64,000 nt of DNA from Margaritispora aquatica (taxonomy: Eukaryota > Ascomycota > Leotiomycetes > Helotiales > Discinellaceae). This document shows, piece after piece, positions 12,189 through 21,386 of the stretch. Position numbers and translations under genes: made by a program. Every line of letters begins with the position of its first letter. The stretch's first letter is position 1. The stretch lies in NCBI GenBank assembly GCA_007644065.1, contig VJWN01000022.1, positions 310,001 to 374,000 on the forward strand. The letters run 5' to 3'. Below the pieces are notes generated by a model, which was not told the DNA's origin, searched no databases, and worked only from the letters and a program-made list of their open reading frames with translations.

Positions 12189-12710
12189 AAAGGTTGGAGT
12201 GAGCTCGGTACAGGCCAACCCCTAAATCGTAATATTCTGTACCGCCTACATGACCCCCCACTTGAATAGCCTTTTCAACAAGTGTCTGCTGTCATACAAC
12301 ATGGTGGTGCTTGAACAACGGCATGTGGTTTGTTGAGTGGTAAGTCTTCTAAGATCGTGCCATTCTTTGGAAAGTGGTTTGTAATGTTCATACCTGGGGT
12401 TGAGGTGTACACATAAGCTTACACTGCGAAGTCAACAATTTTGGAATGACATGATAGCAGCAGCGAATGCTGGGCCAAGTCCAATTCCATGCAAGAGTCA
12501 TAATGCTCGGAAATTAGCAGATGCAATGAGCTTTTGTCTTGCCCCAGAAACCACTACGGCAACACAGTATATTTCACGGCGCATGAGAAAGAAATTGGAG
12601 TGGAAGCAGCTGTGCGGTCATTTCACAGGCCTTTGCCAGTGAAGGACATGCAAAGTGATCAAATTTCCAATCAGCCTGCATCATGAAGCTACAGAACATA
12701 TGGGAAGAAC
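12189..12710 (+). pseudogene. Relic of a UDP-/sterol 3-beta-glucosyltransferase gene
   Basis: Three reading frames in sequence encode the C-terminal UDP-sugar-binding half of a fungal sterol glucosyltransferase. Frame one reads KGWSELGTGQP, then a TAG, then VSAVIQHGGA, a TGA where the family's HGGAGTT glycine belongs, then TTACGLLSGK and VPFFG. A different frame from about 12440 gives FWNDMIAAANAGPSPIP, and a third gives VEAAVRSFHRPLPVKDM. These are the conserved HGGAGTT, PFFGDQ-FW and SFHRHLP blocks in the right order. The ~75 bases between VPFFG and QQFW could be an old intron. At least two nonsense codons and one frame change make it non-functional, and the N-terminal half is not recognisable. 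Confidence 0.75.
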
Positions 12711-13428
12711 ATGAACTTGCCAACATTAGCAGCTACAACCTCGGCTAAAGCTGGACTCATCGATCGTAAAGAACTGCAGCTGTGCGTAAATATCTCTTTG
12801 GTTCGGATGCATACAAATCCAACATTGCCAGAAGACATGAGACTAAGCTAGTTTTTATTGGGGTTCGACCATGGGATTCTGTCAGCGCAGTAGCCTCTGC
12901 CTTACTTATGACAGTAACAAAGCACACGTGGGGACTGATATTGCTAGCGCAAACATAGAGTAGGCGAAGTGGTTGATTGAGAATGGCAGCTGAAAGAAAT
13001 ATGATATAGAACTTATCCTCGTTAGCTTTTTAGCATTGTGAACTTGAAAACTTAGCATAAAGTTCTAGTGATCTTGTTCCAAGCGGTGAAAATTTTGTAC
13101 CCTTGTTGGCTGTTAAGTATCGTCTCATCATGAATTGACTTATTCACAATCACAAGTGGTATTCATTCAGGTTTTTTCTTGTGAATCAGAAGACACGTAA
13201 TACTCTCTATTCAACTTGAATTCATTGAAGTTGTAAATCATTTTTAATTCTCCTGTTACTTACAATTGCCAACATCGCTATTATAAATAAAGCCACAAAT
13301 TTAACAAGCTTTTTTCCTACTCTCCATCAACGTCGTCAATCAAATAAACAACGAGCTCCGATATTCCAACCCTTCTTAAGGTCGACCATTATCCCCACAT
13401 CAACAAACATTCCCCCAAACAGGAAACA
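12711..13428. other. Spacer with promoter-like end
   Basis: No gene. The last 150 bases look like a fungal promoter: TATAAATA at about 13281, followed by a CT-rich stretch before the ATG of the decayed 2EXR gene. This suggests that the 2EXR copy was once expressed from here. Confidence 0.4.
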
Positions 13429-14122
13429 ATGACTAGCACTACCTCATCTTCTAATCCTCAACCTGTATCAGTCGCCGCATTGACTGAATTCAAGTTCTTT
13501 CCCAATTTGCCTGTCGACCTACGATCAAAGATCTGGAAGATTGCTCTCCTCTAACTAAGATTTCTCAGTCTTGGAATTCAAGGCCCTAAAGAGGATTGGC
13601 AAAGTAGAGAGCTCGAGAAGACGTCGTTGGATTCTGCTCTCATGAATGTCTATTTCGAATCCAGGGATATTGCACTTAAAGACTGTTCTTTGAAATATGT
13701 TCATTTTTTGCGCAGCTACACAAACTAGAGAGGACCAATACCAAGACAGTACTATGGTAGCCCCCCAAGCACAGTTAGCCGTCTCCTTTGATCATGCTCG
13801 GGACTACCGATAGTTTGCAGACGCTCCAGATTTCTTGAGCTTTATGGACCAATATAGTCTTCCCGCTGAAGAAGTACCAGTATCACTTCAGTACGAATTC
13901 TGTTTCGAGGACATTGAATACTTGGCAATTTGGGGCCTCTTATATGTGAAAAATTACAGCGACTATACTTCTGAGCCGATATTCATCTTTGACGAAGACA
14001 CTGAACGGTTGCAGGGCTATCTGCTACATACGCTGTGTTTGTTCACGAGTCTAAAGCAGCTGATATTTGTAAATCCGAGCATCGAAGATCTATCAAGAAC
14101 ATACCGTTATCGCATGAGTTAG
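13429..14122 (+). pseudogene. Decayed 2EXR gene
   Basis: The frame from the ATG at 13429 enters a good 2EXR start, FKFFPNLPVDLRSKIWKIAL, but hits TAA after 41 codons (13552-13554). The same frame continues as family-like sequence (DSALMNVYFESRDIALKD) to a TAG near 13720. After a further frame change, a later part lies in the frame 13835-14122 (FEDIEYLAIWGLLY, then FTSLKQLIFVNPSIEDL), matching the helix-strand layout of 2EXR C-termini, including the one at 17869. The several lesions indicate older decay than in the 17869 copy. Confidence 0.75.
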
Positions 14123-15687
14123 GGTTATCAGATTGAGCTCGTGAATGATAGCATTCACCAACCTCGGCCTGAAAGCTCCCGAATCGTTAATGGAGATGAG
14201 GTTCAAACACGTCTCTAAGTGGCTAAATTGCAGAGTCGCTTCGATAGTTGCCTGCTGGACGCGATGACACGCGCACGTCAATACAGACCAGCTAGTATCG
14301 ATAAGCTATCGGTGTTCGAATATGTTTCTTCGTGGTAGGAGAATCCACAAGTGACATGGCTCACAGAGGATCAATTCTGAGAGAGGTTTCTTGAGACAAA
14401 GTGAGTATTTTTACAGTAGAACTACAACAGTTTGATAATAAAAACTATTATAGATTCATGAAGGATCCATTCAGGTCTTGCTTAAGAGGTGTGTGAGACG
14501 CTCAATGGGGATGGTACACTGGTTACAGCACGCAACTGGTTTGGTCAAGATGTACATAAAACAATATCAATGCGAGATTCTACATTAAACTTTTGTGCCA
14601 GGATTGGTGCATTCATTTTCGTTCAATTCTGAAGTCAAATGTCAATTAGTTCTCTGTGAAGGTTTGGAAATTCGGTTAAAATTTATTATTAACTGGGAAG
14701 CCAACTAGAGCTCAACCGCCATACATATCAAAAAGGAAGGCAGAGAGAAAAAAAAACCCCCTCGACTGTTGGTGAAGTACACTAGGTCTCGCCCCTTAAT
14801 TATCATACATACATCAGGTTCATATTCCGTATACTAAAAGCTACTCAAGGAACATCTAACCCTCTCCTCCAATCATGGGTCGGCCTCATTCTCATGTCAG
14901 CTACTAGCACCATACCACAACTAGAGCATTGGTACATGAATCAGAGATCAAAGAAGCCTGACTCGGCTGCGAGTATCAAATTTATTTCATCAGAACTCGG
15001 GTCAGCACCGTACTCACACGCATACGTAGAAGATATGGATGAATATGAATATGGCGATTCTCCACCAGTGCCGTCTCAAGCACACTTTCGTTTTCCGTGA
15101 CTGCGAATCCTAGCATAAATGCAACACAGGAGCGGCATGGATGCGCCTGCCTCTCAACTCAAAGCTATGCTCTCATGGAGGCCGACTTCGAAGGCTCAAT
15201 TTCCACAGTGACCAGTAATGGCGTTACTAACAGCCATATAGTACTGATGAAATTACAGCTTGCACATTGGGAAGTTGTGCAGAACGGGTTGAAGAGGAGA
15301 TGAGATTAGATAGAAAACAGGTAAAGGTGCTACCTCTAGGTTAAGAGGAAGACTGGAGCATTTTGTTGGAAAAATTGAGTTCGTGAAGTTTCAAGACATT
15401 GTACAGAAGAATGGGACTTCTCAACTCGCTGAATAGAAGAGGAAATGAGAATAGAAGAGGAAATGAGAATAGAGGAGATCTGCAAAGGTACTTACTAACT
15501 TTGAGCTGAAAAAAAAAAATCGAAATCATTCTCGAAGAATTGAAAATTATGCTCGAAAGATCAAAAATTCCAAGCTGGTGGACATTTTAAAAGTAATTAA
15601 GATTTTTCATGCAAACAAATACATGCCTTTGTGGCTTTTGATGAACTATTATTACAGACTTTTAACCATTACCCATTATAATCCTGA
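14123..15687. other. Spacer; short unexplained frames
   Basis: Two frames of 68 codons (14894-15100 and 15097-15303) overlap slightly and have no recognisable content; I do not call them genes. At 15433-15475 a unit of about 20 bp (AATAGAAGAGGAAATGAG) is repeated twice and part of a third time. Nothing else was seen. Confidence 0.4.
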
Positions 15688-16929
15688 TCAATTACTCTCC
15701 TTCTTCGCCTGATCCGCTAACTTCTCGAGCTCCTTCGTCCGCTTCTCCAGTACCTGCTGGACATCCTTATATGCCTCCTTGAGGATCTTCTCCGCATCAC
15801 CACTCTTGGTCTTCGCAACCTCTTGCAGCTTCATCAGCTTCGGCAGGATCTCGCCACCACCTGGGATCATCTTGGCGTATGACTCGAGGCTCTTGCCAAC
15901 ACCACTGCTCTTCGCCTTCTCAGCGGCCTTGTTTGCGTACTCATTGAGATCGTCCATGTTTCCCGAGGACACCGCAGACTTGACTTTCTCGAATAGCTCG
16001 GCAACATTGCCTTGCTTGAGTGCGTCTGCGTTCTCCTCAACGAGCTTCTTGACTTCCGGGCTCTTCTCTAGTAATGGCTTTGCTTGCTCAAGGCCCTTCT
16101 TCCAAGCTTGATCACCTAACGCCTTGACCTTCTCGGTCTTCTCCTCAATGACCTTCTTGATCTTGTTGATAGTCTCGAATGAGACACCACCTTTCACGAC
16201 ATCCTTAATCTGTTTGTACGTCTCCTCCAGCTCCTTCTTGGCCTCAGGGCCATACGAATCCGCCATACCCTTGAGCTGGTCCAGACTGCCACCAACCTTC
16301 TCCTTCAATTGAGGATGGTTGTCCACAATATCACCAATAGAGTCACTCGCCAGCTCAGCGAGTTTACCCATAGCGGTCTCGAGGATCTCCCACGACTTAG
16401 CTGCCGTCTCCATGCTCATGCCAGATTTGCTAGCCTCTTGTAGCTGCTTATATGTGGTATTGACAATCTCATCCATCTCCTTTCCATGGTTCGCCTGAAC
16501 CTTCTCTAAATCCTTGAACGCAGTATCGACATATGACTTCCCTCCTGGAATGAAGGCGGCGTACGAAGTAGCTGTGGACTTGAGCCATTTCAGTGCCTCA
16601 TTTGGTTCGGGGGCTTTGTTGGCTAGGGAGTCTGTGAAGGATTTGAATTCGTTCTTCGCGGAGGAGGCGGCGTTGACGATGGATTTCGCCCCCGAGAAGT
16701 GGTAGTATGAGTATCCGCCCTGTGGATGTCAGCTTGCTGCGCGTTGATGCCAATTGAGGGGCAAACATACCAGGAAAACGAGTGCACCACCTGCAATGCC
16801 TCCTACTAGACCTGATGAGCCTCCTGCTGCAACTGCTTGCTGGTTTGTGGAGGCAAATCGGGCATTGAATCGTTTGGGAGCTCGTGCTGATCGCACTGCA
16901 GCTCTGGTTGCTACTCTTGAGGAAATCAT
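15688..16929 (-). CDS. Mitochondrial membrane-anchored coiled-coil protein (396 aa)
   Basis: Two exons, 16771-16929 and 15688-16719, joined across a 51-nt intron with GTATGT donor, CTGAC branch point and CACAG acceptor; 396 aa in total. The first ~27 residues (MISSRVATRAAVRSARAPKR...) are rich in Arg, Ala and Ser with no acids, as in a mitochondrial targeting sequence. They are followed by a Gly-rich hydrophobic segment (GLVGGIAGGALVFLGGYSYY) spanning the splice junction, a likely inner-membrane anchor. The remaining ~320 residues are Lys/Glu/Ala-rich amphipathic helices with repeated elements such as YKQLQEA, YKQIKDV and YKDVQQV, suggesting a long helical domain in the intermembrane space or matrix. 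I recall similar conserved, uncharacterised proteins in other ascomycetes but cannot name the function. Confidence 0.85.
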
Positions 16930-17293
16930 GTCTGTGATAGGGGCAATTGATGGGATTGTAGAGAGCAGAAGAGAGAGAGAAAGAGGAAAAGTTGTTGATG
17001 AAGAGGAAGAGGAGAAATCGAAGCTGAGAGTTTACCTTTAAATCACTAATTGCTAGTGTATTGTTGGTGGGCAAACAATGGAACTTGAGCTTGAATGTGC
17101 AAGTTTTGCTTGCATGTGTCATGGAACGTCAAGTGTCGTCATAGGCTTTTTGTCCCTGGCATAAGGTTGAGTCTAGTCTGGATTGCTACTAGCGTAATGT
17201 GGGGTCGCTTAATCAGGGGCATTTCGGAAGCAAGCGACAATGACACGTGATGCCGTCGAAAACCTCGTTGTAGTGCCTTACTATGCTTATAAG

Positions 17294-17412
17294 TTACCAT
17301 TCCCTCCGACTGAAGAAAAACCCATACTATTTTGGCTCTATTCATGCGTGGCTATATTAAATAAGGATACTAAAATTCTATCTCCACAATCCCACCCACA
17401 GTGGTTCAGCTG
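17294..17412 (+). repeat. Diverged direct repeat, copy A (5' end of a 2EXR gene)
   Basis: This ~119-bp stretch aligns with 17813-17930, the start region of the 2EXR gene at 17869. Shared runs include GGCTATATTA, CTATCTCCACAATC and TGGTTCAG. Overall identity by eye is about 75%. In copy A the ATG position reads GCGTGG and the frame is closed by stops, so it is a dead duplicate of the gene's 5' end. Confidence 0.65.
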
Positions 17413-17812
17413 AACGGGAAGTTCTTGCAAAATGGAACTGCTATCAACAACAAACTATATACTTCAACAAAACTTCTTCACATTTCTCTTTCGCGATCTT
17501 ACCACAATCTCTACATAAGCCCTTCTCTACTTTGCCAAAGCTCTATAAGACTTCCTTACAATATGTCTGAACTAGACAGCACCTCATTATGGGAGACCCA
17601 TGTTCTTCGCACCAAAACGAGGCAACGGTCCCATCCAATGCCACTGCCGCAAGTAATTGGGACTATGTTTTATCAGATGCTTTGAAGTCGAATACCATCG
17701 AGGCACTGTAAGTTTCCAATCCGAACTGCCACATCTCACCACTCAAGAAACTAACGAAATATGACAGTTACGAGACGAGATAGTTGAGAACTCCATTGTG
17801 TTATGTCATTAA
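17413..17812. other. Spacer between the direct repeats
   Basis: It holds a possible two-exon micro-gene: 17589-17707 plus 17768-17783, with donor GTAAGT and acceptor GACAG, coding for about 44 aa. Content such as NWDYVLSDALKSNTIEAL reads like protein, but the evidence is too thin to call a gene. It may be a gene-start remnant. Confidence 0.3.
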
Positions 17813-17930
17813 AATCACCACTCCCTGCTATTGAAGAAACATCCATATCATTTTAACTTTTTCTGTGAATGGCTATATTAGCTGAAAAGAATACTGAGAA
17901 TCTATCTCCACAATCACCAACACTGGTTCA
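17813..17930 (+). repeat. Diverged direct repeat, copy B
   Basis: The partner of 17294-17412. It covers the last ~56 bases upstream of the 2EXR start codon at 17869 and the first ~60 coding bases. Confidence 0.65.
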
Positions 17931-18687
17931 GTCCAGCGTACCAGAACTCAGAGGTCAGATTTTCAAGATCGCAACACACCTCCCACGCGTCGTAGAGGTC
18001 AAGCTCATGCCGGTATGCGAAATCGGCGAAGATAATATTCCCTTCCAATACCAGGACTACGTACACATCTCAGACTTTCCTGCTATTCCCCGTACCAACG
18101 TCCTCGCTCGCGAATATGCGACCGTTGCCTTTCTCAAGAGATAACCCTCCCGTGTCCGCGGACAGCAGATGGATCCAGCTGTAGATCCCTACCGAATCCA
18201 CTTCCTTCCAGGCGTCGACTGTCTTATGATGAGAAGCGAGGATATGATGAACAGCTACAATAGCCAGTTTCGGAAGCTCGATTTCGGCGCCATCGAATAT
18301 CTAGCTATCAAGAACTACGACTTGATCAAGACGGATGACTGGTGGTTCCACCAAGAAGCCCGATCCTTTGCCAGCCGCGTCACCAATTTCCGCAATCTGA
18401 AGGCACTCTTTTTCGTTGATCCCATTGCGAAGTGGTTTGTCACGGCTGTCGACAGTTTTACTGCACCTGGTTATCAGGCCGGCGACTGGATCCCCATTAG
18501 TGGCGAGTGGGGTGATTTTTTGAGGATGAGGAAATTGGGTGTCATTCGGGCTGAGTTGCGACGCGCCAGTGACCGTAAATTCGGTGAGAGGGGAGGTGCA
18601 AACGAGCAGCCACGGAGCGAGTGGTGGGATCGGGCCAAAATCACATGCTTGAGCGAAGCTGCGTTAAAGGCGAAGTTTGGGAACTGA
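17869..18687 (+). pseudogene. 2EXR gene with one in-frame nonsense codon
   Basis: From the ATG at 17869 (MAILAEKNTENLSPQ) the frame enters a 2EXR-like element (VPELRGQIFKIATHLPRVVE) and stops at TAA 18142-18144. The very same frame reopens immediately and runs to 18687 with typical 2EXR C-terminal text (FGAIEYLAIKNYDLIK, then FRNLKALFFVDPIAKWF). Without that one TAA the product would be about 272 aa. Its start region is duplicated upstream at 17294. A single lesion means recent inactivation, or readthrough or restart (MDPAVDP lies just downstream). The N-terminus is short for the family and lacks the FxxFP part of the motif. Confidence 0.75.
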
Positions 18688-19530
18688 CTCCACGGAGAAG
18701 AGCAATATTGGTGATAGATTTGAATTCTTGGCTTTGCAGTAGCTCTTTGGGAATCTTTCTGGGGTGGTCGTTGCCGGATGGGCGCTGCATTACATTTTTG
18801 AGATGACCTGCGAGCTTTTGGGCTAAACAGGGCTTTGAAATGGTCATTGCATTTTTGACATGACTGGTAGTCATTTGGTCGGGAGTAACCCTAGAACAAT
18901 AGCATGATCCTACGATACTTTGAATCCATTTTGGAGTAAGGTTTCTCGGAAGAGGACAAGTGCGTTAGTCAGCCGATGGGTAGCGTTTGTTTTGGCGCGA
19001 AAATGTCCTTCCAGCGTCGACCTAAAATTGGAGTTATGCGTTCCTTTTTTAGCAGGTGCGTTGGTTTTAGCTATGGTAGTAATAGAATCAAACACAAATA
19101 TTCTTCTTGGACAGTTTAACCATCCATCTGAGTGAAACAAATGGGCTTCATTTTTCCTATTTGAAGTAAACTCTAAAGGGCTAAAAGATCCGGATTCTAG
19201 AGCCATCTAGTGTTTGTGTGCACCTGCTTTTCAAGTTGTCAAATAATTCAGTCTAGTAGATTAGATAAAGTCAAACCCAAACTCACGCTTTGTGTAGATG
19301 AATCACTCTCATATCACGCCCTGAGTACAGACGATACGTGTGGCATTTTTAATCGATTTTGGCTATGTGAGACTTAGGCAGCATCCAGTCAAATGCGGAA
19401 CCCCACTACTAACAAAGATGCATGACGTATCCTATCAGGGCCATACTAGTGCAATACCATCCACACCACGCAATTATTCCCTAAATCTACCACTCCCCAG
19501 CATCCTCGCCCCAGAACTAAGATCAAGCAC
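18688..19530. other. Intergenic spacer
   Basis: Convergent 3' flanks of two broken 2EXR copies. No gene recognised. Confidence 0.5.
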
Positions 19531-20466
19531 CTAAAAGCGATCAAAAAACACCTCCTCAGTCACAAAAGCAACGTTCGGCGCCTTCCACTCTCGCCTTCTC
19601 GCTAACCACTCCGCCTGCCCCTCCGGCGTGTCCTCATAGAGATCTCGCACAAGATACCAGTAACTCAAGAAGTAGCTCTGGCGATCACCAGCACAGTGCG
19701 ACTTATGTTCCTTCGATATCTGCTCCAACTTGAACGGATTCTCGCGAGCAAGAGCCGCGTGTGCTGCTTCTGGACCGATGCGGGATCCTCGCGGCTGTTG
19801 TAGACCAAGGTGACTTCGGCGAGAGTGCCCAAGAAGAGCAGTTGGATGAGCCATTGGGATTCGCTCTCTTGCCGGCATTGGAGGCTGATGAACTCATCGA
19901 AACTAACGCCGATGGCGATGGTGGAGATCTCGGTGTTTTGAAGGAATACCGTGTGCTTGGGTCTGAGAAACATAGTGTAGAAACTGGAGCTTTCCATAAC
20001 AGTTGGATCCTTCCCGACGTACAATGTGGTCTTCTCGGAAATAAACATAAATTCCCTCGATGGCTCATTGGGACCGTCAATATCTCTATCATTGAACTGA
20101 TTCATATTAAACTGCTTCATCTGAGCATGTCTAAGCAAGACTCCCCGAGCTTGGCGGCAGGCATAATACATCGCTGGGTGCGAAGCCGTGCGGATGAGGC
20201 TTTTGTGTTCCTTGACTTGGGGGCGCTCTGAGCCCTGGGAGGAAAGTGATAAGGCAAGGTTGGATGGCTGCGAATTCCCACTAGATTTTGAAGTCAGCGG
20301 GTGTTAAATTAGTAGGCTGCGTGATTACATACGATCAAGAGCTGGAGTTCTGTGGCGAGGTGCGGAAAGCAGTGGATTTTGTTGCGGTGGTAACTTTGGC
20401 GTTGAGAGCCATAGCTGCGTTCTTATTGATGGTTTCTGGAGAGGGATTGCCGCGTCCCGGAACCAT
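19531..20466 (-). pseudogene. 2EXR gene with several frameshifts
   Basis: Read from 20466 leftwards. A start (MVPGRGNPSPETINKN) leads to ...TKSTAFRT, and one base out of frame comes the 2EXR start FPHLATELQLLI. A 51-nt GTATGT...CTAG intron follows, then WEFAAIQPCLITF. The text then changes frame to EHKSLIRTASHPAMYYACRQARGVLL and continues through SFDEFISLQCRQESE to LAEVTLVYNSREDP. It changes frame again to EAAHAALARENPFKLEQI and ends EEVFFDRF at 19531. Each block is good family sequence, so three one-base frame changes interrupt an otherwise complete ~290-aa gene. Splice sites are still present, which implies young decay. Confidence 0.7.
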
Positions 20467-21386
20467 GATGATGGTTTTGTGGGTGAATTGCGGAGTGAAA
20501 TCAACCATGTGGGTGATCCGCGCGGTGTCTTTGCTCTCGAGACGCCTTTGTAGAGCTCTTGTTGATGGCCTTTAGAGAAAGGTTGACTGTGTAGATGGTG
20601 CGCGCGATTGCTACACTCTTAAGAAAAAGTCATGATGAAAATAAAGAACTCTTATCGAAAGATTAGAAATGAGTTGATCTTCCAGATCGCTGCGAAATTC
20701 AATTTCCGCGCACCATCATCACTAAACCCCGATGTTCATTGAATCATAACGAGAATATTCATTGTCAGTCAGTTTATATACCCTACAGTCGGTTATTCAG
20801 GCCAACCAGCGGCTCGGGAGTCTAAGCGAATCCGGGTATCACATTCATTCCAGCCGTACCACACACCACCACATCTGCGCAAGTTGACATTAGAAAATCG
20901 GTATGTACGTGTATGAGAATTTTGTGGTTGGTTGGGTGGAGGGGCGTTTCGATCCACGGCTGGTGTTGCGGCTGCTATGCAGGTTAGAGTACGTACTCGG
21001 CATTCTGTGCTAAGTTTCTTTCGCGAGTTTCTTCGGTAGTTGAATACAACTTTTCTTCTTTTTATCCCAAGGTCGCTTAGTAGGCTCGCCGCTTCCACTC
21101 AGGCGCTAATCACTCTCCGCTCACCCTCTCCTCACCCAGCTCATCTGAGCAGCCTGAGCAACCTGAGTAGTCCCTGAACAGGCCTTGAGCAGTACCCACT
21201 ACTCCAAGCAGACTAGATATAGACTGGGGCCATTTTATCTCATTTTTATCAACTTTTGGCGATGATTCCTAGGGAGCCTGAACAGGCTCCCAAGGATCCT
21301 GAACTAGCCCCTTGTAAAAATAGATTTACGTAGTAAATTTGTCTATAGACATTTACTTTCTTTAGATTGTTCTGTTTATATCGTGA
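20467..21386. other. Spacer with CCTGA-rich repeats and a palindrome
   Basis: No gene. 21140-21200 is built of loose CCTGAGCA/CCTGAACAGG repeats, and 21272-21291 is a perfect inverted repeat with 9-base arms. This would be the 3' flank of the Rho-fusion gene. Confidence 0.45.
21272..21291. repeat. Perfect palindrome GGGAGCCTG-AA-CAGGCTCCC
   Basis: Nine-base arms around a two-base centre, 96 bases beyond the stop codon of the minus-strand Rho-fusion gene and next to related CCTGA repeats. In the transcript it could form a hairpin in the 3' UTR. It might equally be a remnant of a repeat element. Confidence 0.6.

Noticed and set aside
17589..17783. Two-exon micro-gene of about 44 aa
   Set aside because: Good splice-like sites, but no homology, and it lies between two copies of a duplicated leader; not enough support for a gene call.
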